This document shows positions 12,622 to 24,291 of a stretch of 64,000 bases of DNA, one piece after another (the stretch's first letter is position 1; each line of letters begins with the position of its first letter). Source of the DNA: Myotis daubentonii (lineage: Eukaryota; Chordata; Mammalia; Chiroptera; Vespertilionidae); contig NC_081840.1 of assembly GCF_963259705.1 (NCBI RefSeq), forward strand, positions 151,836,282 to 151,900,281. The letters run 5' to 3'. A program made the position numbers and the translations under genes. The notes under the pieces are model-generated. The model was not told where the DNA came from. It saw only the letters and a program-made list of their open reading frames with translations, and did not search any database.

Positions 12622-14653
12622 AATGGATAAAGTTCCATTTTTTGACAGATAGTCATGAACACCTCCTCTGTGCTGACTGTGCCAGGGCATGGACACCTCT
12701 GTAGGATGTAAGGAGCACTGTCCTCCAACAGCTTTAATTCACTTGAGGAAACGTCACTCCTAAAACTACAATACAGTAGCCTGTTAAAGTCACTATTTGG
12801 ACTCTCAAAAAACATACATTTCACATGAAGTGAAACTGGCTTCAACTAGAATCAGCCCAGAAGATTTCTTTTCCATCTTGGTTCTGCTTCTGAAATAATG
12901 CTTATGAGGATTAAAATTTTTCCAATGTTAAAAGAAGGCATTTTTCCACAGACTACACCCCAATTACACCTAGAACTGAAAACCACAGAATCCGCATGTG
13001 CTAAAGTAATAAGATATAAAATTGTGCATTTTCTTCAACTTGCTCCATGCAAGTCCAGTTTCTAATAGTATCAAATGCACTTAAATTTCACGCTCATGGA
13101 GTCGTTCTAAACCTAAGATGGAGGCACAGCTACAAACACAAGGGTGTAACCTGACGACATGACCGCAAATAAACAAGTGAATGACACACACTTCAACTCA
13201 GAGCACTGCTCAGAAGTATTTGCCAGTGTAACAGCTTAATAAAAATATCGCTGAATCTGAACGAAGAAAGAAACTATTGATTCGTACTTAGATCCGGGAA
13301 ATGGACACTCACTCAGCAGAGCCTGGCTCTGAGGCGCGGCAGCTGGCGTGACTGTGAACCCACGTCCCTGCGCTTCCCTCGTCTCCTACGCGGGGATGGC
13401 CTCTCACTCCTGCACGGGAAGACCTGCTTCCTGAGGCCTTTGCCATTTTACAATGAAGAAAAGGAGATTCTAACCCACGCCAGGAAAAAATGTCTATTTC
13501 AAAATGGGAGCACATTTTAAGGAATAAAAAGTTTTAAACTCAGTATCTTTTAGGGGGATGTTTTTGTATTAAAATCCTCAGTCCAAAAAAGTATAGCAAG
13601 TTTACATTTTCACTTACCTGAAGAGCTCTAAAGTACATTTTTGCCGATTTTAAAGCTATAGTAATGACTACCATTTATTAAAAGCCTCCTTGGTCAGGAA
13701 TCTTACAGGCACACTTTTTTACACGTTTGTGGTTTAAATGTGTACATTTTTCTTTAGGAGGCTGCACTATTATTCATCTCTTCTTAGGATACACACACTA
13801 TTAGCCAACAGGACATACAACTAGATCCTTCACTTCCCTGCTTGCCTTTTTCTTTGAAAAAGCATTCTAAAAATAAACAGTGCTAGCACACACAGTTGCT
13901 ATTTTTTGAGTTCACCTAGATTTCGAAGCTTACACATTCAGAAAAAGCAAGAACGGAGCCAGTGTGGAGGGGTCACGACGCCAGCCCTTGTCCACGGCCA
14001 GGCTCCCAGGCCAGCGCCAGAGGACAATGGGACCCTTTCTTTGTAGCAACTCAGACTCCTGATTATCTCTCCACAGAGGCATTGCTATTAAAGACACCAG
14101 CAGCACCTCATGACTCAAATCGGAATATAGCTCCGATGTATCCTTTGGAGAAACGCTGGTTCGCCAGACAACCCAGGATCACAATGACACCACAATTAGT
14201 GTGCTGCCTACATGAGAAAGCGCAGTGGGTCTCTGTGATCCGTTGTAATTAACTAGTTGTTAATAACAGGAAAGGAGCAAAGGGAAGGCCAGGCATTATA
14301 GGCATGTTCCCTGCAAAACACTGGGGCAAGGGGACTGGTCAAAGAAAAGACACATACATGCCCAGTGAAGCTGGCATGACCAGGGAATGTGCTTTCTGTC
14401 GGCCACACCTGGGAACAGAGGTCACTGGCCAGAACGGGTGTGGCCACTGCAAGTGCATGGCAATTTGGGATACTGAATTCCCTGAACAAAGAAGCTTGCT
14501 CCTGTGTGCTCTCGGCTCTCTCAGCATGTTGCACTTGATTCTGGGCTTGTGGGTCTCTTTTGCTCCAGCTCCCCTGCATTTGCCCGGCCATGTGGACCCC
14601 ACACAATGGACTAATGGACTGCAACTAGCCTGATGCTAAACGGGACCAGGAAA
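12622..14653. other. AT-leaning single-copy DNA, no gene seen
   Basis: 12640-12740 and 13660-13740 have faint MIR/L2-like wording ('gtgctgactgtgccagggcatgg' and 'accatttattaaaagcctcc'). No young repeat or exon was recognised. Confidence 0.35.
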
Positions 14654-14881
14654 CTCTAGACCAATGGTTCTCAACCTGTGGGTCGTGACCCCTTTGGCGG
14701 TTGAACGACCCTTTCACAGGGGTCGCCTAAGACCATCCTGCATATCAGATATTTACATTACGATTCATAACAGTAGCAACATGACAGTTATGAAGTAGCA
14801 ACGAAAATAATTTTATGGTTGGGTCACAACATGAGGAACTTTATTTAAAGGGCCAGAAGGTTGAGAACCACTGCTCTAGAC
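14654..14881 (-). mobile_element. URR1/SPIN-like hAT MITE with 8-bp TSD
   Basis: The element proper is 14662-14873 (212 bp). It is flanked by a perfect 8-bp target duplication, ctctagac, at 14654-14661 and 14874-14881. The TIRs read caatggttctcaacct and aggttgagaaccactg. It holds the block 'gacccctttggcgg...cgaccctttcacaggggtcgcc' and then jumps from 'aagaccat' straight to 'cctgcatatcagatat'. It therefore lacks roughly 90 bp present in the 36852 copy, like the short rodent URR1 form as I remember it. It is non-autonomous. The 8-bp duplication is standard for the hAT superfamily. Confidence 0.93.
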
Positions 14882-15319
14882 ACTGGCTTGCTTTTAGCGT
14901 TACTGAAACCCCAGCTACACTGCTTCTATGACTGGCCTAAGAGAAATGGGACTTTGGAAGCCAAGGGATGTAATTCCATGCAAATAAAAATCACCCATCC
15001 TCCCATGCGAGTTTCAGAAATTCTTTTTCTCGGGAAATCGTCAGAATTCCACCCAAGCAGCGCCCAGTGGGGAAGAGGACTCCTCCGCTGCGTCCGATAT
15101 CATCTGCATGCGGCAGGGTCCCATCAAATGCTCTGATTCTGAATGGAGACTCGGATCACAGGGCTCTGAATTCTTTCCCAGCCCGAACTCAAGGACTGAG
15201 GCTGCTGAACCCAAGTCCAGTCCAAACCCACCAGCCTAACACCTGGTGCTTGCCTTCAAACCTCAACATCAGCAAGTATTAGTGTGAGATCATTTGAAAG
15301 CTATACAGTGCGCTTACTA
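14882..15319. other. single-copy DNA, no gene seen
   Basis: Nothing recognisable was found between the hAT copy and the next Ves SINE. Confidence 0.4.
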
Positions 15320-15385
15320 TTTTTTTTAATTCTCACCTGAGGATATTTTTTCCATTGATTTCTAGAGAGAGTAGGACAGAGGGAG

Positions 15386-15435
<50 letters not shown>

Positions 15436-15584
15436 GAGAGAGACATCAATTGGTTGCCTCCTGCACTGGTCCCTACCAGGGCTGGGGAACCTGCAACTGA
15501 GGCATGTGCCTTAATGGGGAATCAAACACAAGACCCTTTGGTCCAAGGGCCAATGCTCTAACCACTGAGCAAACAAGCCAGGTT
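15320..15584 (-). mobile_element. Ves SINE, minus strand, long (GA)n
   Basis: Read on the minus strand, it has a degenerate tRNA-like head (ends about 15584), 'ggttgcctcctgca' in reverse, a (GA)n expansion at about 15389-15432, and the tail 'cctgaggatattttttccattgattt' followed by T-rich sequence. The 'ctcacctgagga' tail places it with the copies at 29482 and 47939. It is well diverged, and I found no clear target duplication. Confidence 0.88.
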
Positions 15585-16924
15585 CATTTATTGTTTTAGA
15601 CAGTAAATAATATACTCCTGAAGTAAGCCAGGCCATCAGAAAGCATGCTAGTCTACTTATAAAATGGCATTTACTGAATTGGGTCTTGGTAAAAAGGCAT
15701 TATACTTTAATCCTAAAATATGATTTAAAAAATGAAGTTCTTAGTGTTGCTGACTTTGTGGTAAATGACCCTGTTTGTTGCATAATCATATGACGTGTCC
15801 TTATAAGTACTGAAGGGGTCCAGAGCAGGCCCGCCTGAGGTGTGCCCCGTTGACTGGTGGATTATTTGGGGCTGAAGGCAATCGAGACCCTGCAGGCTCA
15901 CAAGCAACTTTTACCTCTGGGCCTTGCCCATGGTAAGAGTTATCACCTATCTAACAGGGGGAGCACACTTATAATGACTGAACACCTGCTCTTCCTATCT
16001 TCCTGGGAAATTACACTCTTCTCCTCCCAGCCTCGGGACATCTTGCCTCATTCCTTGGCTCAGGAGGTCTTGTATACCTCGTTTTACTTTTCTGTCTCTG
16101 AACCTTTCATGCATGTGGGGATCCTGTATATACATATGCAGTTAAATCTGGCTATATTCTCTTATTAATTTGTCTCATGTCGATTAACTATTAGAAAAGA
16201 CAAAGGAGCCTCAAAGTGTTATAGGCAGTTAGACAGAAAAGAACAGCGCACTGACGATGGGCCAGGCACAGAAACGCACCGGGGAAGAAAGCCCTGGGTG
16301 CCTAGCAAGGGGCACAACTAGGGAAACATGAACCTCACTCCCAGGGTAGCCTTTCCTCCCCTAGCATATTGCTCCTCATGGGGTTTGGTTTTCATATCGC
16401 TAGTCATTCCGTTCAGACACCCCAGACCTTCAGGTAACATCTCCCTGAAGATAGCATCTAGGCCTCAGTTGTATTTCAGCTCCAGGCCCAGAAAAGCAGC
16501 GAAACCAGCCAAGGGACACCTTGGCTGCCTCAGGACCAGCTGCAGTGACCGATGACCCCAGCCCTGGCTCCAATCAACCCATGGAGCCCACGACCCTGAG
16601 AGGCACACCTGGAAAGCTGATGCACAGTCTATTGGGACCCTCCCCTGAGACCAAGATTTCCCCTAAGATTTCCACCTGCAGGAGAGAGAGCAATATGCTC
16701 AGGATGAAGGGCCCAGGGCAAGCTCTCCCCCAGCGGAGCACACTGGTGCCTTTCTCATCCCCCTTCTTCCTCTAAGGGACGCCAAAAGACTTGCAACCAG
16801 GGGAGCAATGGGCAGTGGAAGCTTGTCCTGGGCTAACTCCCTGAACCTGTCCCCAAGGCCCCCTTTTCTCTGGCTTCCCTGTGAGCCACAGCAGCCCAGC
16901 CCAGGTTCCTCTGTTGCGTCTTCA
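15585..16924. other. unassigned stretch, possible old LTR or retroposed transcript
   Basis: 16100-16200 ('tattaatttgtctcatgtcgattaactattag') resembles the R-U5 area of some mammalian endogenous retrovirus LTRs. Sequence continues to an AATAAA at 17218 and a 14-base A run at 17239-17252, interrupted by the hAT copy at 16933. I could not place terminal TG/CA ends, a primer-binding site or a target duplication. It may be an LTR, a retroposed transcript or ordinary DNA. No coding frame of note was seen. Confidence 0.25.
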
Positions 16925-17175
16925 TTCTAGGCCAGTGATGGCGAACCTAGGACACGCGTGTCAGAGGTGACACACGAACTCATTTTTTTGGTTGATTTTT
17001 CTTTGTTAAATGGCATTTAAATATATAAAATAAATATCAAAAATATAAATCTTTGTTTTACTATGGTTGCAAATATCAAAAAATTTCTATTTGTGACACG
17101 GCACCAGAGTTAAGTTAGGGTTTTTCAAAATGCTGGCACACCGAGCTCAAAAGGTTCGCCATCACTGTTCTAGGC
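16925..17175 (+). mobile_element. hAT MITE (TIR cagtgatggcgaacct) with 8-bp TSD
   Basis: The element proper is 16933-17167 (235 bp). It is flanked by a perfect 8-bp duplication, ttctaggc, at 16925-16932 and 17168-17175. The ends cagtgatggcgaacct and aggttcgccatcactg are perfect 16-bp inverted repeats. The interior is AT-rich with no open frame. This family differs from the URR1/SPIN-like one. Lack of coding sequence and the intact duplication suggest a fairly young non-autonomous copy moved by a transposase made elsewhere. Confidence 0.94.
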
Positions 17176-17217
17176 CCTTCCTTGTTTCACTGTCCTACCT
17201 ACATTTTTGCTCAGCCA

Positions 17218-17252
17218 ATAAATTCTTACCTACTTTGCAAAAAAAAAAAAAA
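17218..17252 (+). other. AATAAA plus poly(A) run
   Basis: AATAAA at 17218-17223 is followed after about 15 bp by 14 A residues. This resembles the 3' end of a retroposed RNA. The parent transcript was not identified. Confidence 0.4.
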
Positions 17253-17410
17253 GGCTCAGATTAGAGAAACCCTATTCCGTAAACCATGACGTGATGACTG
17301 ATCTTCCAGTGGTTTAAATCTCTATGTGAGATAACTGACCTATTCAAGACAATTCTAAGTGGAATTGATGCTCAACTCTAACGCATGCCAGGCTGCACAG
17401 AGCCCAGAAC

Positions 17411-17525
17411 AGTGTTTCTAAGTGAGGCCTGGGAACCGGTTAGGAATGCACATACCCTCCCAGTCCCACCAAAGCAGACACTCAAAACTCTGGCCCAAGT
17501 TCTGACCAGCCCTCCAGGGACAGTT
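17411..17525 (+). repeat. MER5A-like hAT relic (partial)
   Basis: The order 'cagtgtttctaagtg', 'gcctgggaac', 'ttaggaatgca', 'cagtcccacc', 'actctgg' and 'agccctccagg' follows the MER5A consensus as I know it: a 'cagtggttctcaaagtg' start, then 'cctgggaacttgttagaaatgca', then 'gccccacccc', then 'aagccctccagg'. The right TIR is missing. MER5A is an ancient eutherian non-autonomous hAT element. Confidence 0.62.
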
Positions 17526-18591
17526 ACCAAGTTGTCAGCAGACAATTAACAGGTTGTCGTTTCTCCCAAAGTGCTTCTTCCTACCTCATCTGAATGTTTC
17601 TGGGAAGACTGTTTTCAGCTGGGCTAACAGGCCTTGTGCATCAACCTGATGTGGGGGAGAGAGGTTCTGATGGAGGCTCAGGGCGTGGAGCTGGGGCCGG
17701 CTGGCTCAGCACCACTCCCGGGACCCCAGGGCGGTGGGTCGCCTCCCTGAGCTTCAGGGTTTGCTGAGGACAGGAGGATATCCTGTAGTGACAGCGCTCT
17801 CTCTATATGTGGGCTGTGACGCCCCATAGCTACCCTGTGCCCTCTGAGGTGAGGGGAGAGGAAGCGTGTAGGAAACAAGATGCTACCAGGGCCCGCTACC
17901 AGGGCCCGGGAGGGAGGGAACAGGTCAGCACCGTGCAGGTCAGAGGCATGCCACTGGGGTGGGGGAGGAAACACAGAGGGCCGGTTGAAATTGCTTTGTT
18001 TTCTTAGTGTTGATGGGGGCCTTTTTAGCTCTCTAACGAAGAGTAAGAATAATAACCCGCTTGTGAAATCAGAGCTGAAATTCTAAATTAGGAGGGAAAA
18101 GTGTATTTTTCAGCCTCTCGCAGATCCACACGGCAGCAGGAAGATAAGCCTGTCACACAGGATTAGTGGGTGGAAAGGGATGAGAAATGACATCCTGGTG
18201 ACACGCGTTTAGGAAAAAATTCTCGACATCAATTCTGGATCTACTAGGAGTTCCTGCAAATGTCTCAGAGCTGTTCTCCAGGAAGTGATGAAACAGAAAT
18301 ACCCAGGCGCCTTCTGCATTTCCCTGGACCTGCGACAGCATAGAGTTGGCAGCTGCATCTCCTGAGAGACACGGGGAAGAGAGAGCTTTAAAAAAAACTG
18401 TAACGTAAGCTTCAGCATCAAGGTGAGAGCCTCCCCGCTGGAGCACTGAAGTCGTGAGGAGGGCTTCTGCCAGGGTGCAATTCAAGACAGACACCTGAGG
18501 AGAGTGCAGTTGAGGGTCTGCAAACCATGGCCCCTGAACAAAATTGAGTGAATGAAGAGGGATTTTTACATTTTTAAAGGGTTTATATAAA
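17526..18591. other. single-copy DNA, no gene seen
   Basis: A 14-bp direct repeat, gctaccagggcccg, occurs twice near 17882-17910. Open frames below 180 codons lie on both strands, and the longest (minus, 18153-18689) runs through the CA repeat. No exon was recognised. Confidence 0.35.
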
Positions 18592-18603
18592 AACACACAC
18601 ACA

Positions 18604-18636
<33 letters not shown>
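18592..18636. repeat. (AC)n followed by poly(A)
   Basis: About 12 AC units run straight into about 20 A residues, as often seen where a repeat grew from an A-rich retroposon tail. No parent retroposon could be recognised next to it. Confidence 0.93.
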
Positions 18637-19689
18637 CACAAGGAAGAACATGTCCGAGAGGCCACTACACTGGCAGAGATGAAACCCACGTGCTCTCTGG
18701 TCCTTTTCAGAAAGTTGCCGGCCCAGCCCAGCTCCAGCCACAGAGCAGCTCCCTACAATAATGTCACTGATTCTTTCAAACAAACATGCCGAAACAGTCA
18801 GGGCTGGGGTAGATGCTTTTGAACACCCTCAACAGGGACACACTGTCACGTGCTTAGAACAGACTTCATCTTTGTAAAAGCCGAAACAAGGGAAGCAATT
18901 CAGATGGGAAGCCATACAATTTGAAATACATAATGAGGTGTGACGGGTGAGTAGCTCACTGGCATTCCCGTGTGAAAATAAACTAGCTCAAAGGTCAAGT
19001 TCAAAACAACCACCACCCGAGGACGGTGTGGGCTCCCCAGGGACCAGTTAACCAGCTCTATGATAGACACAAGGTTGAATACTTTGTACTCATTCCTCAA
19101 ATGTGGGTATCGCTGCAGCAGAGTGACTGTCATTTGAGGCTTTAAGAGACTAAGTAAGCCACCGTCGCCAAGTGGCCTGCCCCCAGCCAACAGGAAGGAC
19201 AGGAGGTGAGCCCACAGGCCTCGCCCTGGGCCCAGCAGGACTGGGAAGGAGAGAAGATTCCCAGAAAGAACTGGCTAGGTAACCTAGACTTAACGATGTC
19301 ACCACAGCACAGTCTTCTGCACTGAACATTATGGAGCAATCTGAGCTGTTTCTCCATCACCATCTTCCCATATACATGTCAACAACCTTGGCAGCCAGAA
19401 GTCCCAGTGTTTCTGGGATTCAGACCGTCTCTGCATATCCTCTACTTTAACCTATGTTTTCGCATCTGATCAACCAGTCCTTGGATTATTCCAGTAGCCT
19501 CTCAGCTCCCACTGACCACGCACAACACAGACCAGGGGGTACCGAGTGCCCCTGGGAGGCTGTCCCTCCAATGAACAGAGACCCCGTATCAGGTACAGCC
19601 CCTCCAGTCTGCACGGCTCCACGGCCAATCCAGCCTGTTGTTGCCACCAATGGCTGGTGCCTTTGCTGAGTTTATGTGCCCGGAAGGGG
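18637..19689. other. single-copy DNA, no gene seen
   Basis: Nothing recognisable was found on either strand. Confidence 0.35.
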
Positions 19690-19900
19690 AGCAGTTACAT
19701 TCATCATCTCAGTTAATCTTCCTGCTCCTAAGGTTGTTTTATTTATGCCCATTTTGTAGATTTAAAAAAACTGAGTTTTGAAGCAGCTAAGTACACTTTC
19801 CAGAGTGACACACACCTAAGTCCAGCTGACGCCCTTCTGGCTCCAAAGCCTGGGACCCTCCCCAGCCGTTAAGTCCACTGCTCTGCATGCTGAGCCAGTC
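19690..19900 (+). repeat. MIR SINE
   Basis: This is one of the clearest MIR copies in the window. It has 'cattcatcatctcagttaatctt', then 'tgcccattttgtagatttaaaaaaactgag', then 'agctaagta', 'agtgacacacacctaagtc' and 'ggctccaaagc', matching the MIR core and 3' part in order. It is an old, inactive tRNA-derived SINE. Confidence 0.75.
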
Positions 19901-20468
19901 TTCACGCCAGTCTGAACCACTGCCACTCCCAAACACACCTGTATCCCCCACAGCCCACGTCTGCAAACGTCACCATCTGTCAGTGCGGACGAAACACCAC
20001 TTCACGCAGAAGGTTCTCTACACCGAGAAGCGAGGCCCCCGTCTAACGGTATTCACCCCTTCACCCAGGAGGCGCCCTCCAGCTGCTCAAAGTCTGTGGA
20101 GGCTGGGACCTGTCTCTATAAATTCATCTCCCACCCACCCTCACAAGCTAAGCAACCAACTCATTGTTGACTTAATATCAGCAAAATACTTCCATTCAAA
20201 GACAAACGATCACAAGGGATTCAGTAGTGACAAACAATTTAAGTTTCATTATTCAGTTAAAATTATGTTTACTGCATTCTAATAAAGATATATTATTCCC
20301 TATTTAGCTTTACTTGATAAAGTCTATTGTTTTTTCAATGCAAAGCATTTATGAAAACTCCTGTATGACAAAAGTCCTCACACATCACCTCAGTTTGTCC
20401 ACAATGGATCTGCATTAGCCTAACAAATACAGAGGACATCCTCCACCAAGTCAAGAATCTGAAGCTGA
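19901..20468. other. single-copy DNA, no gene seen
   Basis: A 131-codon open frame at 19887-20282 has no recognisable domain and begins inside the MIR. It is probably chance. Confidence 0.35.
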
Positions 20469-20696
20469 CCCAGCCGGCCTGGCTCAGTGGTTGAGCATCG
20501 ACCTATGAATCAGGAGGTCATGGTTTGATTCGTGATTCCCAGTCAGGGCACATGCCCAGGTTGAAGGTTTGATCCCCAGTAGGGAGCATGCAGGAGGCAG
20601 CCAATCAATGATTCTCTCTCATCATTGATGTTTCTATTTTTATCTCTCTCTCCCTCTCCTTTCCTCTGAAATCAATAAAAACATATTTTAAAAAAA
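20469..20696 (+). mobile_element. Ves SINE
   Basis: The A box tggctcagtgg is intact and the B box is changed to ggtttgattcg. A small duplication, 'gattcgtgattcccagtc', sits just after the B box. The SINE body 'ggaggcagccaatcaatgattctctctcatcattgatg' is followed by 'aaatcaataaaaaca' and an A tail. The flanks 'agaatctga' and 'aaaatctgc' are a weak target-duplication candidate. Confidence 0.93.
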
Positions 20697-20789
20697 TCTG
20701 CATCCAGCCGATCACTCTGGAGAGTAACAGAGACGTCATTATCCCTCATATTCTCGTGGAAAAACCACTTGACCCAATCATGATGAATA

Positions 20790-21052
20790 TCCTATATAAT
20801 AAAAGCCTAATATGCAAATTGATCGGTGGAACGACCAGTCACTATGACACGTACTGACCACGGGGGGGGGCGGGGTGGAGACAGACATTCAACACAGGAG
20901 CTGTCCCCCAGCCCAGAGGCCCCAGGCCAGCCAAGGCAGGTGCCAGTGGGGGCCCTCCGATCACCCCGCCCATCACCCCACAGATTGGCCCTGATCACCA
21001 GCCAGGCCTAGGGACTCTACCCATGCATGAATTTCGTGCACCAGGCCTCTAG
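20790..21052 (+). mobile_element. HeliBat Helitron (non-autonomous)
   Basis: The 5' end reads tcctatataataaaagccta and is followed by 'atatgcaaattg'. The 3' end is a hairpin, tgcatgaatttcgtgca (21024-21040), followed by 'ccaggcctctag', giving the terminal CTAG. The flanking bases are A (20789) and T (21053), the A^T target used by Helitrons, with no target duplication. There is no Rep/helicase open frame, so this is a passive derivative. A G run near 20863-20871 has eroded the 'ccaccaggggg' motif present in other copies. Confidence 0.95.
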
Positions 21053-21904
21053 TCAGAGAATAAAAAGACCAAAAGGGAGGAGTGCTTTTCTCTCCAGAAG
21101 GACATAAAGGACATAACAAAGGACAACTGTGACGACAAGAGTCTGTCTAATGGAGCAGATTTATACACGCTGAAAATCCCTCCTCGGCTCCCACTGACAA
21201 AGGCGAGAGTATAACCAGGAAGCCTGCCTCCACCTCCCCCAGGCTGTGCTCCCGCAACACCCGCTGAGGGGGCTGGGCACCAAAGGCCTGCTGCGAGGGG
21301 AGCCCAGGGCACTGCAGTCATCTGCAGCCATCAGCGCTGGTGGCTCCAACAGAAGAAGCTCCCCACACACACACACTCCCTACCTTCCTCCTTTTCTTTG
21401 CCTTCCCAATTTCTCTCATCTTCCTCTTTCTCACTGGTCTGGGGTTGGTTCTCAGTCCCAATTAGCCGGCTTATTTTCAGGTTCACTGAGGAATTTTTTT
21501 CATTCTACTTGCAATGCAATAATTATTCTTAAAATTAATATCACTAAGTTCCAGCTCACCTGATGGCCACCTCAGAACCACGTGTGCCCTAGGATTTCCA
21601 CGTCGCGTATGCATGTCTGCACAGCAGGACAGCCTTGCCCTATAAGGCTGGTGGTGAGGGAGACGCGGGGACACCAGTCATGCATCCCACCACCGGCAAG
21701 ATGAAGCAGCTTTTGTTTTCACGAAAGATGATTTAAACTAACATTCATTTCAGTTTCACAGCTTACAGTTTTGTTCTTGAACTTGTAAATTGCTTCAGCG
21801 CTCTAGTTACAGAAGAGCTATAAGCATTATAGAGCACGCGTCTAGTTCCCTGTTTACATCTATAAGCAACATTATCATTAAAATCACTGAAATCAACCCT
21901 GAGG
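21053..21904. other. single-copy DNA, no gene seen
   Basis: Nothing recognisable was found between the Helitron and the hAT copy. Confidence 0.35.
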
Positions 21905-22213
21905 CTCTAAGGCAGTGGTTCTCAACCTTCCTAATGCTGTGATCCTTTAATACAGTTCCTCATGTTGTGGTGACCCCCAACCATAAAATTATTTTCGTTG
22001 CACCTTCATAACTGTAATTTTGCTGCTGTTATGAATAGTAATGTAAATATCTGGTATGCAGGATGTATTTTCATTGTTACAAATTGAACATAATTAAAGC
22101 ATAGCGATTCATCACAAAAACAATATGTAATTATATATGTGCAACCCCTGTGAAAGGGTCGTTCGATCCCCAAAGGGGTCGCGACCCACATGTTGAGAAC
22201 CGCTGCTCTAAGG
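21905..22213 (+). mobile_element. URR1/SPIN-like hAT MITE, long form, 8-bp TSD
   Basis: The element proper is 21913-22205 (293 bp). The perfect 8-bp duplication ctctaagg is at 21905-21912 and 22206-22213. The TIRs read cagtggttctcaacct and 'tgttgagaaccgctg'. It keeps the 'aaattgaacataattaaagcata' middle that the 14662 copy lacks. Compared with 36852, about 20 bp ('ttttccgatggtcttaggcg') are missing, the junction reading 'atatgtgcaacccctgtg'. It is non-coding. Confidence 0.95.
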
Positions 22214-24155
22214 TTTTCCTTTTCAAAGGAACCCCTATGAGCTTCCGATCTTGGTCACTCCAATGGCACTAATGGGGACTCGTGGGATTTACACGGAGCG
22301 GGACCCCTGACACGCCAAGGTTCTAAGGAGGCAAAGGGTGTCAAGGTACCAGCAGCTGCGGCGATTTCACTAACGGGCTCCAAACACTGCACTCATACTC
22401 ATTAACTTTCCTCCCTCTCAACTTCCACAGCACGTCATGCTCTGCCTCCGTGTCCGCGTTACCTACGCCTCCTTCCTTCCACAGAACTCCCTCCACTCGG
22501 GCAGGACAAGGCAGCCTGTGGGTCCCACTGCAGCCAGCACAGGGCCGGGCGTGGAGTGGGCGCTCGGGAGTGACCACTTCAGGTAGCGACGCGGCCCAGC
22601 TTTTACTCTGGGATCAGCTCTTTTCAGAATGCAGCCTCCCAGTGACCATAATGGCTGCTATCACACCTTTGTGAAGCCAGGCAACACCTGTAGGTGTAGA
22701 TCCAGGTGAGCAAACAGCTCCTGAGGCTCCACAGGTAAATGCCCACACCTAGTAAGGAGCCATGACACAGTCTCTTCAGAGCAAAAGTCCCATCTTCCTG
22801 GATTTCCCACAAATACCTGGGAGATTACACTCAAATACTGAATAAGGTGGAAAGATTAAAATGTTTTCAGAGAACAATGTCATCCAGCTACAAATAAAGG
22901 TACCATTTTCATTCTACGAGAAAAATGCACATAAATTTTAATAGCAGAGAACTCTCGTGTTATCAAATGCGCACATCCTCTCAAAAGTCAAAGCTGCATA
23001 ACTCACACCCAGGGAAATGGAAAATCATTCCAGCTTTCAGCAGTCAAATCAGAACCCTGCTCAGGAGTCCATCGGTGCAGACTTTGAGCAACAATGTACT
23101 GAAGGAATTGGAATAACTAATAAGAAAAATTTAATATTAATAAGAGGCTAAAACATAATTAAACTTACACAATTCTAGTTTAGATTGGTAGAGCATGATC
23201 CACCAGTTCATCCGCACGTGAGTAATACGGTATGTTTACGATCAAGTGCTTCAGCCTTGAAGGCATTCAAATACTTTTTTCTGAACTAAGCAAAGTAAAT
23301 CTAAAAGAGACAGACACCGTTAACAGAATTTCCACACATCACAAAAGTCACAACTATAATGCAAGGGATAAAATATTGTTATTTTATTCATGAGAACATC
23401 TCTCTGATGTTCCTACCAAAGTAACGCTGTGGACCTGCCGGTATCAAAGCCTCAAAAGTAACTGGACTCGATTTCTGGAAAACTGGTCCATGCTCATTAT
23501 TTTTGAAGTCAGATGCACAGCTGTCCTGATAAACAATTTCCCTCCATGGAGACATTGTATTCTGTTTTTCATATATCTTGCAGAGGCATGTAAGAAAATT
23601 TCACAGCAGGTAAATAAAAAAGTAGTTTTCTTATACTAAGTCATATAATACATTTTACTGACTACATGGGTCAATAAGAAGTTTAAATCTTTAGTCACAT
23701 CAATAAAGAGAATTATTCCTTTTAGCCATAAGACATTCTGTTCTATATATGAGTATCTTTGACCATAGCTAATAAGCTGATCATTTTACATAAAGATTTG
23801 CACAATTCCTAGCACAGATTTTACTAAAATAAACACCCCTACGATCTTTCTTCAACTAAATAACCAAAAATAAATAGGAACCTGCATATTGTTTGTTGAA
23901 AATAATTATTCTGTTGTTTTATGTGCACATAAATTAAAATGAAAAATACAGTAGAGTATGCTTTGGGGGGAATCAGATAATGTAACAGTGAAACAAAAAC
24001 AACTCCTCAGTTGACAGCCTCACATGACATGAGGCAAACTAAAGTACCCAGTCCCAAACCCAAGCCTGATACAGGGAAACAGGAAAAACAGGCATGGGTA
24101 CCATGGTGGGCCATCCGAAAGGGCGATAGTCCAAGAAAGAACAGCTGACATTTAT
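22214..24155. other. mostly AT-rich DNA; weak L2-like patch
   Basis: 22430-22575 resembles the 3' end of an ancient L2 LINE on the plus strand ('cagcacagggccgggcgtggagtgggcgctcgggag', compare 'cagcacagtgcctggcacagagtaggtgctca'), but only weakly. The rest, 22600-24155, is AT-rich with no exon, young repeat or long open frame. Confidence 0.35.
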
Positions 24156-24291
24156 TTCATCTTCTTTTTTAAATTTTTATTTATTTTTATTGATTTGAGA
24201 GAGAGAGAGACAGAAACATGAATCGGTTGCCTGACACATACAGTACGACACTCCAACCAACCGAGCCACACAGGCAGGGCTTGTTTGATCT
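24156..24291 (-). mobile_element. Ves SINE, minus strand, internally deleted
   Basis: On the minus strand, a short tRNA-like head ('gcctgtgtggctcggttgg') is joined by a large internal deletion to 'aaccgattcatgtttctgtc', the (TC)n zone and 'aaatcaataaaaataaa'. The length is about 115 bp against the usual 220-240. Imperfect flanking repeats, 'tttcatcttctt' before and 'tttgatcttctt' after, are a likely target duplication. Confidence 0.85.

Noticed and set aside
18153..18689. 178-codon minus-strand open frame
   Set aside because: Its start region is translated poly(T) and (GT)n, and the rest shows no domain.
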